Source: Distichodus sexfasciatus (lineage: Eukaryota; Chordata; Actinopteri; Characiformes; Distichodontidae). Taken from it: a stretch of DNA of 64,000 nucleotides. The position numbers and the translations under genes are program-made. Position 1 is the stretch's first letter. Each line of letters opens with the position of its first letter. The stretch is from positions 9,712,083-9,776,082 of the forward strand of contig JAVGVS010000004.1 in assembly GCA_032718565.1 (NCBI GenBank), written 5' to 3'. Below the pieces are notes generated by a model. That model worked only from the letters and a program-made list of their open reading frames with translations. It ran no database searches and had not been told where the DNA came from. This document shows, piece by piece, positions 35,377 to 47,761 of the stretch.

Positions 35377-35968
35377 TTAAAGGGATAGTTCAGCCTAAAA
35401 CCTAGCAATACTAAAATGTCAATGGAAACACAGTCAATTTGTTCTTAAAACTCACCAAGGTTCTGCCATTCACCAGTGTTTTGTCTTATTCGTTCTTAGG
35501 TAAGAACAGAAGCTACAACTGTAGAAGCACTCTTACAGAAATTTTATTGCATGTGTGTTTGTGCAAAATATTAACTTATTGATTTTTTTTTTTCAATTCT
35601 ACAGTTGTACAATATCATACTGTTTAAATGACAAAATGAAAAAAAAACAAAAGAAAAAATCTCAGCGAATGCAGAACATTGTGGTAAGTTTTCAGAATTA
35701 AACGTAAGCCATTTCATTTGTAATAATCAGTATCAGCCCTGAAAAAAATATTAGCCCAATCCTTAATTAAAAAGCTAAGCTATACGGAGTTCTATAAGTA
35801 GTTACTTAGTGATTTTCCTTAGTGTGATGTTACGTGAACTACTATACATTTCCACTGACTGTTAGCATTGTTAACTTTTATAACCAGCTAATTTGGTGAA
35901 ATTTCAAGTGCCTGGCAAATTCACAGGAACAGCAAAGCATTTAAAAGTGGGCCGAACTATCCCTTTAA
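35377..35968. mobile_element. Complete MITE flanked by TTAA
   Basis: The left end TTAAAGGGATAGTTC (35377-35391) and right end GAACTATCCCTTTAA (35954-35968) are exact inverted repeats. This terminus is abundant in fish genomes. The flanking TTAA fits piggyBac-type targets; a 3-base TTA/TAA target (Harbinger type) is equally compatible. The interior carries a copy of repeat family A (35455-35640) and no ORF. Confidence 0.85.
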
Positions 35969-37793
35969 TGAGACTCATACTCATATGGCTATATTTGGTG
36001 ACAGGTTTCCACACTATGTTGCATCACCCAGACATCATAATCCAGTCACATGACTCAGGTTTGAAATATACACAAAAAATACAATACACACAAAAAAACT
36101 GACCTCTGTACGTTTGTCTTTAACTTTGGCATGTAAACATATTTTTCACAATTCTTTCAAAGTTGCATTCAGGCATGAATTGACAACAAAAAGATAATTA
36201 CATTATTACAAAACCACCAAAATTACTAATTTGTCTAGAACAAAGGGTAACTGATGATCAGTGACGTTGGCAACTTTGTATCCATATCCATGCAACACTT
36301 TTAACATGCTTTGCAACTTTTAATTGCAAAAAACATTATTGCAAAAATCACTTTGTTGCATGTTTAATTCTAAATGCAACAGTAAAAGAATTCTGAAGTT
36401 ATAAGCAAAGGTACTTATGTCCCTTTTTAACTTACAGTGTATTCATGTGTATATGTTATATATCTGCTTTAAAAGGTGTAAAGAGTGTGAGCTTCTAATA
36501 TACTAGCCTTAAACGTGGCTTGGAGAAGTGTCTGACCTCAGGAAAGAGAGAGAAACAGCTGCATAATAACCTCAGTCCCGGAGCTGCATGACACTGGAGA
36601 AGAAAAATTGATACTGCAAGATATTTTTATACAAAAAACACCCAGAATTTTTAAACCCAAAATGGAAGAAGCTAACGGTGATGCTTTATGGAAAGTACAT
36701 CTGTGTAAAGAATTAAAAAACGTACTTTTGTTGTGTGAGAACAATGCCTTTCTTGACCTTTGTTATGCAGGAAAACCACAAGTGTTGTTTAACCACTCTT
36801 TCCTGTAGATTGGTCGTGGTAAATGAGTAGTAGATGAGTTCACCTTCTGTGTCAAGTAACCATAAAATGCAATATTACATGGTATTATTTGTCTAACTCT
36901 ACATTTTACTTCCTAGAGAACATGGGTGGGAAAATCCAGCAACCTGGAAGATGTTCCGCCCTACCTGGCAATTATCTACTGGGGTGTAATCAATCCAGAA
37001 GGAAAACATTGATCAGACATTATATATACTGTAACATCACTTTATATTGAACAGGAGGTTTATTTTAATTAAAAGAGAAGATTGTTGTTCATGCGTATGT
37101 CTGCTTGAGCTCAGGAATAAAAATCTGGATTTGATATGAATACCAATTCAGTAAAGAATCTGACGTCGGTCATTCTCACAAGGTCTGCTATGATACAAAT
37201 TTGATTCAATTCAGGAGCTGGTGATTGATATGAGACAATATCATATGTTTATTTAACACCACTGCTTTTGCAAATCACAAAAGCAAATAAAATAAAATTC
37301 TTGAGCTCAACCAAAGATTTCAATAAAAACAGACGCACTGTTCAAAATAAAGGGACATTAGAATATGTGTAACATCTGATACATGCATATTTTATCAAAC
37401 TTCATTGCAAGGCTCGCTGATCATTTAATTGATATATCATTACCGCCAGAATGGATACCAGGAACTAAGTAACCATCCCAGAAGTAAGTGTGTACAATTC
37501 TGTGGATTATTTACATCCACTAAAACAGGTGAAAAAAAACAAAGTGGGAAAGAGAAGAAGTGCAACCTGTAGAAAGAGTAAAATCGGACCCAAGTCAGTG
37601 TAGAATTAACCATCGTGAAACATTAAAATAAATACCAAAATACGAGAGATCAAGGATTGAGTGAGAGCTCGAAAGAGAGTTTTCGTTCTGATGTAAACTC
37701 CACCCCGACTGTAGGGCCGCCCCCTGGAGGTTGGGAGGAGGTGAGGAGGTCGGCGCCGTGAAGGAAACGGATCAACACCTGAGCGTAGTGGCC
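35969..37793. other. Intergenic / likely DCAF7 3' UTR side
   Basis: This lies between the two tail-to-tail genes. The right part presumably includes the DCAF7 3' untranslated region; its end cannot be placed. About 37000-37330 holds a copy of repeat family B ('agacattatatatactgtaa', 'gcttgagctcaggaataaaa', 'gatatgagacaatatcatat'), shared with 44480-44700, 54921-55446 and 63735-64000. Confidence 0.5.
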
Positions 37794-40700
37794 TCACACA
37801 CGCAGGATCTCCAGGCAGTTGTTGTAACAGATAGAGATCCAGTCTGGCTGGGTGGAGGCCCACTGCACGTTGTTGATCTCACCCTCGGCCGTGTAGGCCA
37901 GGATGGGGTCCTCAATGGCACGCGGCATCTGCTGGATGTCCCAGATCAGGGCCTGGTGGTCGTCGGCTGCCAGGAGGAAATAAAAGAGATGGCGCAAGAG
38001 GAATTGTCTGTCAGCAATGCATGCTGCTTTAACTGGTAGCGTGTAAACGGCAGAAGTGTCCAAATGAAAATGCTGGCATGGAAAGTTAGGAAACGCTGAG
38101 TGGAACAATGAATACTAAATATTAATATTTTCAATAGCTTTTACAAAACAATTATGATTAGATTAAGAAAAAGTACATAATCTGATCTGGCAAGTCACAG
38201 CGATCCAAAATTCTAATCTGAGGTTTTGATATGACTATATGATAGACTGAAGTTTAAATTGTTTCAAAATATTTATATAAATTCATATTTTAGAACAGAT
38301 AAGATTTAGAATAATGTGACGGATGTGCATCTGGAATAAACCCTGAAAGTGGCTGGTTTAGCTGATATTATTTATCAGCTAAAATATGAGTTTTGTCCAT
38401 AATAAAAAAGGAAGATTTGACTGACTGTTTTGATCTGACTGTTTTACAGAGTGATGGTGTTCCACATGAGAATCGGGGATGCTCACACACACAGCGTGTG
38501 TTTACATTGTGAAAAACGTAATTAATACATTTTAACGCAATTACTTCTATTTTTGTGCATGGAATATCTGACAAATAATTTCACATACAGAGGAATCAAT
38601 ATAATGTCTGTTAATGTCTTGTGATTCTCAGGGTATCCCCTTATGTATGTTAAAGGGATTCTGAGTAATTAAAATTACAAATGTCAATGTGTGGGTTTTG
38701 ATGGGTTTCAAAAGAACAGGGATGGATGTTTAAACATCAGTGATCAGGACGTTTCAGGGGAGACCAGGAACATAAGGGAAAACAGTGTTTATTTTGGCCA
38801 TTCTTGGTAAGATTTGAGAGTTGTGAGTCACCTTAACAGCCATTTAAGTATTTTTACACAAATATCTTGACTATTAAACCTTGGGAGATGAATTTTGAAG
38901 ACCTTTTCTTTCATATAAAATAAAAAAAATCTGTATTTTCAATGCTTTTTAGTTTTATCAGCCTATGTGACTTTTGACTCATTCCTCCAGATTGGGACAC
39001 ATATACATTATATTTGGAAAGCATTTCAAATAAAACAGAAAATTGATCAATTAGTGAAAAAAGTAAAAACAGCAACTATATACAACTTTAATTTCTACAT
39101 TTTTATAGCCAATTAACTTTATAGACATTATAGACTTGTCATCAAGGTTAGGTTTGTGTGTTTGTGTACCTGCAGTGCAGATGTGGCAGGAGGAGTGTGG
39201 GGCCCATGCAATGCCATTCACACAGGCACGATGATTATTCAACCTGGCAACTGGAGTACAGGGCACACGCACATCCAGAATCACCACCTGAAAGAGAGTG
39301 AGAGAGATCAGACAATGAGACAGTTACACAGACAGAGACAGACAGAGGGAGGAACAGAGTGACAGAGACAACTTAAATAAACTGTAGCTACAACACCAGA
39401 AGGAAGTCACCTAAACATACGGATGCAGGAGTGTGTGTGTGTGTTTCTGTCTCACCTCCATGCCGTCCATCGCCATGGTGGCCAGGTAGTTAGGGTCCTG
39501 TTTGTTCCAGCAGAGTCGCAGCAGTGGGTGGTGCTGGGGGTCCTCGTAGATGATGGTGCTGTGCTCCAGGTGGCGCAGGTCGAACATCCGCACTGAGCCG
39601 TCTGCCCCCACTGACGCAAACATGTCCCGACCTCCACCCGCACGACTGAATGCAATGTCATACACCTGCATCACAAAGAAAACCACATCATCACACCACC
39701 CCGACTCGACTCCCACCCCAAACTTAGATGCACCCTGACTGAGATCCACCGACCGGATCACACCTCATCCAGTCCAGGCATTACCCCAGCCCAGTGCCAC
39801 CTTGATCTGGCTCCAACTCAAGCAGACCAAGCTCCGCCCAGACTGGGCTCCACTCCCACCAAGCCTCACCCTGACCTGGCACGTGTCTAAAACAGGTTCC
39901 ACTCAAACCGGGGGTCACCCCAGCCAAGCTCCAACCCAATCAGCCAGGAGTCCACCCCAGACTCTGCATTACCTGGGCTGAGCTTCTCCCTGACCAGGTC
40001 CCACGTCGACCCAGCCTCACCCTAGCCAGAACACGCTCCACTCAGAGGAGACCAAGCTCTACCCTGCCCAAGCCCGGATCCTGCTCCGTCTCCGGTACGA
40101 GTGTCACCCTAAGCCCCAACCATGTATCAGCCTGAGACCTGACCAAGCTCCACACCAACTTAGCTTTACCCCGAGCCCTGACTGAGCTCCACTTAACCAA
40201 ACTCCACCCTGAGCCCGACCTAGACTGCACTGAGCTCCATGCTGACCCAGCTCCACCCTGCTAAGCTCCAGCCGAGCTCCACCCTCCACCCATCCCAGGC
40301 CCACCCCAATAAAGCTATGCCCCGACTGGATCAAGATTCACCAGGACTGAGCCTCTAAATTGCTGAAATAGCTTATTACTGCTGAGCCAAAACAAACAGC
40401 ATGCTTCAAATAAGTGCCAACATTCTGAAACCCAGCTCTAGAATGCTATATAAGCTTACTCCTGAAATGTGAACTGGAACACAGCTATCCAAACAGCTGG
40501 TTGCTAGGCAATGTTACCTCCTTGTCGTGGGCGATGAGCTGCGTTTTGACATGGCCCGACACCAGGTTAACTCTGCCCAGCACCTGCCCCGTCTCCAGCC
40601 CCCAGATGGTGCAGGTGGTGTCAATGCTGGACGTACCTGCCGATTCAGGACGAAGGGTCATAGGTCAGGTGGGGCAGATTTTATAGTGGTTTCGCTAAAG

Positions 40701-43700
40701 TGGAAAGCAAGAAGAGACATGTTCTAACCCAGCAGGTTGGGGTCGACCTCATTCCAGTCAAAAGAGGTGAGTGGGGCACAGAAGTCCGAGTTCTTGTTGT
40801 TGTTCAGGAGACACTCCAGCCTGGTGTCTGTGTCGCCCACCTGTTGGAAATATTGTCAGGATTTTTATCAACACTGATAATTCTCAATACTCTTACTGAT
40901 AAATTGTCAGGAATTTGAAAGTGTCCTATCACTTTGTTGTTTTAAAAAGGTTTTATAATCTTCTCTTTACTTTGACTTATTTTTGTAATTACTTATTACA
41001 CTGAGAAAGACCGCTCGTCATTGGAATGCGACCGTTACCCAAGTTTCTGGAAATAAAAAATTTTGGTTCACACACCCACTGGAAAGCCATACTGCAGAGT
41101 GCGGTGTTGAGAAGAAACAGATTATAACTACTTATGAATGACTTATAATTACTTACTTATGTTTATTGTATCCTTATTTTTTCACTTTTTAAACTATTTC
41201 CACTACGTGACTACACAGCATGCAGTTTGGGACATACCCCTCAGTTTGGAAACCTGTTACATGAGCGATCCAGAAAAAATCTGTAATCCTAAATGATACC
41301 AGTACTGTGTGTGTGTGTGTGTGAAGTACCCTCCAAATGCGCAGATAGTCTCCGCTTGTGGCCAGCAGGTCCGGATAAACCCCCTTAACGTCTGGAATCC
41401 ACATGATCTTGGTGGTAGGGTAGGGGTGATCGAACGTGTTCCTGCACACAAACTCCGAACTTTCCTCCTCCAGCCCCACCAACTGGACCTGACAAACACA
41501 ACACACAACCAAAGGCAACGTGAAGGTGATCTGTCACATTTAGAGATGGAAACGGCTCACAGGACAGGTTTTGACAGATCTATACACTGGTTGTAAAATC
41601 TGTACTGCAATATTTGCAGTTGTAAAAAAAAAAATAATAATAATAATTATAATGATCCTTCACAAAAGATTCACAAAAAGTTTAATTCACAACGATGGCT
41701 TTGTTTTTTTCCCCAAACGTGAAGTCTGTAGGGCAGATTGATAAATCGGTTGTTAACTGGCATTGCAATATTGAAAATTGCAAAACGTTTTAAAGGATGA
41801 TAAGACATGAGGGTTTTCACTCAATTACAATAAATGCAAATAATTTTAGACAAAATGGTGCAACACAATCCACACATTGCAACATGCATCCAAAACAGGT
41901 GTTATGTCCCTGTAGAAGGCACGTGTGTTTGTTGTTGTTTTTTTAGGTGCCTCTCCTTGTCGCTGCGCTGGAAATGCAAGATAGTGATTGACGGCATCAC
42001 CAGTGAATAAGAAAAAACGCCGGGGGCGGTGCTTGGCATTTAAAAGAGAAAAGTGCTGGAGCGGCAAGATGGTGGCGACCGGCTTTTAAGCTATCATCTA
42101 CTGATGTGGAGAGTGGCGTTGTATTTTGTTGTTTGCTGTAAGATTGTTGTTCGTGACTCTGAGGTGTGAACTGACGATGCTTCGGTAGTGTTGGGCGGTG
42201 TATAATAATACCTTTAATAGAGCATTGTTTTCGTGTGTATTGGATACACTTTGAACCTCTCAAAATTACATTAGAACTATTAACGTGGTGGAGAAAGTAG
42301 CCAGATTGTGCGTGCACATACACCAGGAACAACTTTGCTGTATAGACACACTAGGTGTAGTGGACGGGCGCCACTATTGTATGTTTTTGAACTTAGTTTA
42401 AGTTAGCATCTGTCCTGTGGGTTAGATTAGATTAGTGACAGGCTATAGGAATCTTTTACTAAGTTCTTTGATTTAGCGCTGGCCGTCCTTTCTTTACTCC
42501 TCCACTCCTTATTTTTTTTAAATAAACCTATATGCGCATTCAAACCATATCTTCAGTGTTGCGTGAGTACTTCGCCTGTGTGGCCCACACGGTTGCGTCT
42601 AATTCCATACAATGTTCACTCCCTTACCCTAGACTAAAAACAAGGGTGTGTAACACAGGTCTTTTTGGAAAAGTCTTGTTTTAAGATGGAAGTGGCCCAA
42701 ACAGGACAACAAGGTTTTAGGGCACATTGATATACTGGTTGTTAATCTATATGGCAATATTGAAAATAACAAAAAAGAATCCTTCAGTTCCCATGCACAG
42801 CAATGTTGTGGGGGTCATGTGGACATTGGGACAAAAGGAAATATTCATTTGATTGCTCAAAATGCTAATTTTAGCCAAAAATCTTACTCAGGTAGGACTA
42901 TTGTTACTTTAGAATGATATTACTCAAGTAAAAGTAAAAAGTAGTCACCCAAAAATTTACTCAAGTAAGAGTAAAAAGTACCCAGTAAAAAAACTACAAG
43001 TACTGAGTAACTTCTGAGCAAATTAAAGATTAATTGGTTTATCATATAATCCAGTATGCAAAAATATAAAATAACAATGTACAATGTGTTTGGATATTAC
43101 CAAACAATATTACATTAAAAAAAACTTAACAACTTAAAATCTATACAAAGTAACAAAAATTAAGGCTAATTCAGCTACAATAAACAGTACAATAATCTGT
43201 AATAACTTAACTTTTTAGTTTAAACAAAAAGGCTCAGCAGGCAGAGATTACACAGTAAAACAAGAACAAGTCTGCCTAGCTCCGTTTGATTGGTGGAACG
43301 GTCATTTAGGAGGAAGTTTTCCGACAAAACAAACAGATTGTGTATTGGATAACAGTTGAATAAAAATAAAAGTAGCGAGCAGAATGTCGCTCAATGTAAG
43401 GAAGTAAAAGTAGCGTTATTTCTTCACAAATATACTCAAGTAAAAGTAAAAAGTATGTTGTATAAAAACTACTCTTACAAGTACAGTTTATCCAAAAAGT
43501 TACTCAAGTAAATGTAACGGAGTAAATGTATCGCGTTACTACCCAACTCTGCTCACAGTTCTTGTTCTTTCCCAAATTCTATGGGAATTGGTTACTTTAC
43601 AAACTTTTACACAGACTGATACATAGGTTTGAGCAGCAATTGGTTGATTTGGCAGCTGTAGGCAAACAGCTTAAACATTTGTCTTTTTAGGGTGCCACTA

Positions 43701-44043
43701 TCATGTACACAGCCTTTGACTGCCGGATCAGTATCCCTACAGCATTTGTTTTTTAAATGCTGTGCAAGGCTCAGAAGAACTTTCTTACATACGTGAAACT
43801 GCAATGCGCATACAGAACCTAAATATCCTGCAGGAGCACAAACTTAATGACGGACACGACTGCAAACACAAAAACAGTTCAGGTTAAACTCATACTGAAG
43901 CAGCCCACCTTGTTGTTGTATTCCTCCACAAAGCTGCCCAGCGCCAGCCGGAAGCGCTTGTCTGGTCGGACGCTCCAGTTCATGGCATACACAGTCCATG
44001 GCGCCTCGTATTTGTAGATTTCCTTTCTCTTTCCGTGTGACAT
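37794..44043 (-). CDS. dcaf7: DCAF7 (WDR68), WD40 scaffold protein, complete
   Basis: DCAF7 is a WD40 beta-propeller adaptor, nuclear and cytoplasmic, that binds DYRK1A/HIPK2 kinases and acts as a DDB1-CUL4 receptor. Coding exons on the - strand: 43909-44043 (ATG), 41330-41488, 40729-40840, 40518-40636, 39456-39665, 39170-39287, 37794-37966 (TGA at 37794-37796). They total 1026 nt, 341 residues against 342 in human, with every junction GT-AG and in phase. Start MSHGKRKEIYKYEAPWTVYA; repeats include DHPYPTTKIMWIPD, SSIDTTCTIWGLETGQVLG, EVYDIAFSRAGGGRDMFASV, CVNGIAWAPHSSCHICTA; end YNNCLEILRV. It is almost identical to mammals, as usual for this gene. Its promoter lies near 45.0 kb. It is transcribed towards the KCNH6-like gene. 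Confidence 0.98.
39700..40360. repeat. GC-rich degenerate minisatellite in DCAF7 intron 4
   Basis: About 650 bases of variants of 'gaccaagctccaccctga' with no clean period. It is the most GC-rich non-coding block of the window and produces artefactual Gly/Ser/Leu-rich frames on the - strand. Confidence 0.8.
42040..42880. repeat. Unclassified element in DCAF7 intron 1, LTR-like text
   Basis: A stretch with different composition from its surroundings: 'ggagcggcaagatggtggcg' near 42058, AATAAA near 42520, then 'tgttgcgtgagtacttcgcc' and 'ggcccacacggttgcg'. The order promoter-like, AATAAA, GC-richer end recalls a solo LTR or a LINE 5' end, but I see no defined ends or target-site duplication. 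Confidence 0.3.
42885..43555. repeat. Non-autonomous DNA element with 'tactcaagtaaaagtaaaaa' ends
   Basis: Both ends carry the same iterated text: about 42890-43020 ('actcaagtaaaagtaaaaag', 'acaagtactgagtaactt') and 43425-43550 ('actcaagtaaaagtaaaaag', 'atgtatcgcgttactaccca'). This is a familiar fish repeat type. Interior non-coding. Confidence 0.65.
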
Positions 44044-44072
44044 TATCACCACGCTGCCAAAGTCCAGTCAGT
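44044..44072 (-). other. dcaf7: DCAF7 5' UTR part of the start-codon exon
   Basis: On the - strand an acceptor (cccatctccag) ends just above 44072, and 29 untranslated bases lead to the ATG at 44043. This implies an upstream non-coding exon. Confidence 0.75.
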
Positions 44073-44479
44073 CTGGAGATGGGGTGGGAGAAAGAGAGAG
44101 AGAAAGAGGTTATTTAGTTGTACTGGTGCAACGTTGCACTTCTTTAAGTAATGGCAAGCTCTTTTTAGGCGGTTATAAGTAGCAGTCGAATGATAACTTT
44201 ATTCCGGGCCAATACAATATGAATAAATAACTTATTAGACGTTTTTAAATTAGGACATGCTTTGATAATTTGCTAAGACCTGGAGTAAGACCCTACTAAC
44301 GGTTAGACATACATCAATCTACATCATCCAGGAAATTTTCCATCATACTTGATTTCAGAACATTCACACCTGGCCTGGATGATCATCAGAAGCGACACTC
44401 CAGGTAGGATGGAAAACCTCCAGGTTAACGGACCGGAGTTGTCCACCGCTGATCTACACTAATGCATCGATTCAGTAAT

Positions 44480-44700
44480 CAACAAGTCTGTAACAGCGAT
44501 CCAAAATGAAATCACTGATCAGGCATCATATATACTGAAATGTCATTGATACTGAACAGGATGTCTATTTTCATTTAAATGTCTGGCTGAGCTCCGGAAT
44601 TGAAAAAAAAAAGTCAAATGATTGGAGTTGCTTTTCGTGATTTGATATGGACTGGAAGTGACGGTGTTAAATCAGCATGTGATATTTACTGATCGCCGTC
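44480..44700. repeat. Repeat family B, partial copy
   Basis: Shares 'atcatatatactgaaatgtc', 'ctggctgagctccggaat' and 'taaatcagcatgtgatattt' with copies near 37000-37330 and 54921-55446. Confidence 0.55.
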
Positions 44701-44889
44701 GGCCCTCAGCACAAGCCCACAAATACTAAAAAGACACAAAAACACCAGCTTCACTTCTCACGCTCACACACACACACACACACACTTCACCTTAGCTTAG
44801 CTTCATGCTAATTACGAAATAGCTTCTGACGCCAGAGGCCGTTCGTTATCTTTAAATAACAGTAGTTAGCGATAAAGAAGTATTTTTAC

Positions 44890-45070
44890 CGTGACGAGAA
44901 ACTATCGGCGTTTCTTCATTTAAAGCGCGTAATAATGCAGAGTCGCGAAAGGGTCGGAACAGCGAGACATCGGCCAGAGACTTTACGACAGTCGATGCGC
45001 ATTTACGACGTCAGCGCGTTGCTGTTAGTGCCTGTTGCGACGGGCGACGCTGAGAATTTGCGGAAGTCGG
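44890..45070 (-). promoter_or_regulatory. dcaf7: DCAF7 promoter and non-coding first exon
   Basis: A CpG-rich island in an AT-rich region (about 44900-45070: tcgcgaaagggtcgg, cgatgcgcatttacgacgtc, gcgacgggcgacgc). A - strand donor (GTCACG|GTAAAA) falls at 44889/44890, giving a first non-coding exon that splices to 44072. A CRE-like TGACGTCG on the - strand is near 45005-45012. The transcription start is not set. Confidence 0.6.
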
Positions 45071-45274
45071 GCACGGAATATATAAAGTTTACACACAATG
45101 AACACTTTTCATATTGTCCAAATGCTTTGTGTTTATGCGCTCCATCATTAAATTAGGTGTTAAATAATTGAGCCGACCGGTGTGTTTTCGACATCCCTTT
45201 TTCAACTCATCTGACTTTTCTCAGGATCTCGATTTAAAGAGAAAAAACGATGCTACAAAATTTCGTAAAAATCG

Positions 45275-45303
45275 TAAAAATGATCTTATTTATTTATTTA
45301 TTT

Positions 45304-45338
<35 letters not shown>

Positions 45339-45420
45339 TTTTATGTATTTCCTAGAGGTTTATGTAAAGTTCCTCCTAAATCAAAATGTTAAATTATTTA
45401 ATAGCATTGGAGGAATTTAG

Positions 45421-45455
<35 letters not shown>

Positions 45456-45460
45456 ACACA

Positions 45461-45491
<31 letters not shown>

Positions 45492-45512
45492 TATTATTAT
45501 TATTATTATAGG
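45275..45512. repeat. Microsatellite cluster (TATT)n, (CA)n, (ATT)n
   Basis: (TATT)n at about 45280-45343, (CA)n at 45424-45453 and (ATT)n at 45463-45510. Confidence 0.93.
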
Positions 45513-47761
45513 TCACCTTGTTTACATACAAAAATAAATTATTTGTTATGATTTGTTATTACCATTAAAAAACTGTAAATGTCAGTTCTTGCTTTTTATC
45601 AATATAAAGCAAATCTAATCAAATTAACATCTCACGAAATTTAGGTGTAAATATGAAATATTAACATAATTACACTGGTATATAATAAAAACACAAAATG
45701 TACAAATAGTGGTGTGAGAATGTAGAATGACGTGAGGGTGTATCTCACAAAAGAAAAAATCATCCAGATCAAAATATTAAAATGAGAAATATGGAAATGT
45801 AAAGATTATATATCCTAATTGGTGTTGAGTATTTTCCTGTTGAACAGGACAAAGGAATCATTTATAATAATATGGCAATTTTTCTAATGGATACAGAAAG
45901 ATAAAACCTTTATTACTGTAAAAGGCAGAACTTTTGTCAAGAACCATAAAATAAAAGCAAACAAACCAAACAGTGTACATGGGGGTACCATAAGAAACAC
46001 TTTACACATTACAAATCATGTTTACAAAATTTTACAAACAGGAAACACGATACACTGTGTCAAAAACTTTCTTTTTTACTGCAAATATATATTTTTTACC
46101 GTCTGACAAAACACATTGTCAGAGTCACAGTGCAAACAAAATGTTAGCTTTTAATCAAAACTGTAAAAGGATAACTGTACAAACAAACCTAAATCACAAT
46201 ATACAATATGTTAAAAAACCCTAACAACATAGAAAAGACAATCATTAAAAAATCATGACAAAAACTCCTTCAGTGTGCTTCTGTATATGAAAAAAAGTAA
46301 AATAATTGATGTACTTTCCTTCTTGCTCCAGCTTTGGTGTGTAACTTGGTCCACTATAATTTTGTAGTGTCAACTAACACACACCAACACACAAATTTGT
46401 ATGTTGGTTCAAATTTTTTAGCACTGTCATTTTTCTCCTGATTGTCTGAGTAGCTCCAGGAAATCAGAAAACCCCTAAAAGATGCACATTTGTCTTAATC
46501 CACAAATTAAGTGGTTCTTATTTTGATAAAATGACTCTAAATCGCTTAAATTGTAACATCAAACAACAAACATCTTTGATTTGTATGATAATTCATAATT
46601 TGAACTGTTCTCAATCTTATTTAGAGTGAGCCTTAAATAAATATCAAGCAACATATTTGCAATTTAAGTACAAATCCAGTTTCAGGATTACAGGATTCCC
46701 TCAAATTTTAGAAGATTAAATGAGATATCAATAGTTTTCACCCTTTACTTTTCCATCATTCATGTATAATTAAACATTGTTTTAAAAAGATAGGTAATAA
46801 TAATGAACATTTTTTAAAATAAATTCATTAATTACATTATGACATTGAGATATTTTAAGGGTTTAAAATTCCTTGAATTTACATTTTGGAACTGAATGTC
46901 AACTTAATTATATGATTTTAAGATGATTTCACTTTTCATGATTTTGTCACAAATCTGTACCAAAAAACAGTATGTCCCCTGTTGGCTATGCTGAAAAATA
47001 AAAATGTCAAAATTCAGCGAATTCACCAAGTTCCGCCCCTAACCTCCGGAACATAGAACCCCTCACTGTTCTGGGAACTTGGCATGCTGTCGTCTCTCCA
47101 TCTGGAGACTCAATCAATGGGTTGATCTGCGAATGCCAGCATCAGCGCTCCAACACACACTCGTCCTCTACAGCCATCGTCCATACACGTGAGACACACA
47201 TTCATATTAACTGGAGTGCTGACCAGTGCTCGATTCTATGAATATTCAACAGATTCCACTGCCGCCCACCAATCTGGAAGGTTCCAGAAATTCCTCTGGG
47301 TCCATTTGTTCCTCTTCTTTTTTTAAAAAGGGTTTGTACCACAAAAATAAACGCGTAAAAGAACGTGGAAGGCATTAAAGAACGAGCAGGTCAGGGGTCA
47401 CTTGCCAACACGTCACAGAGAAGGGGGGAGTTTTAAATGAAGTGGTACCTTGTCATTTGGAAAACTGGCGCCATTGAAGCAGGCCACATGAAATCGTAAA
47501 ACCACAAACCTTGTTTGGTTCAAATTGTCCGTTTTGTTCAAGTGACAATGCAACATTTTTTTCAGCTCGAGTACTGCCCCACCCCACCTCCCAAAAAGTT
47601 CAAAGAAAAGAAACTCCATGGATGCTACATTGAATTGTGAATTGGCGCAAGGGATTGCCCAAAGTGTCTCCTTGAACAGTAAAAGCACCAAATTCTGTTC
47701 ATTCATTTGCTGATTTGTACAGTAACGTCACATACAAACACATTCACACAATCACACTCTC
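45513..47761. other. Spacer between ERBB2 stop and DCAF7 promoter
   Basis: No coding sequence was recognised. The part next to 47761 should hold the ERBB2 3' untranslated region (about 47000-47760 is less AT-rich). The rest is AT-rich and anonymous. The open frame at 47413-47706 on the - strand lacks homology. Confidence 0.5.

Noticed and set aside
40042..40334. Gly/Ser/Leu-rich frames on the - strand between DCAF7 exons
   Set aside because: They are the GC-rich minisatellite of intron 4; the DCAF7 exons on both sides join perfectly without them.
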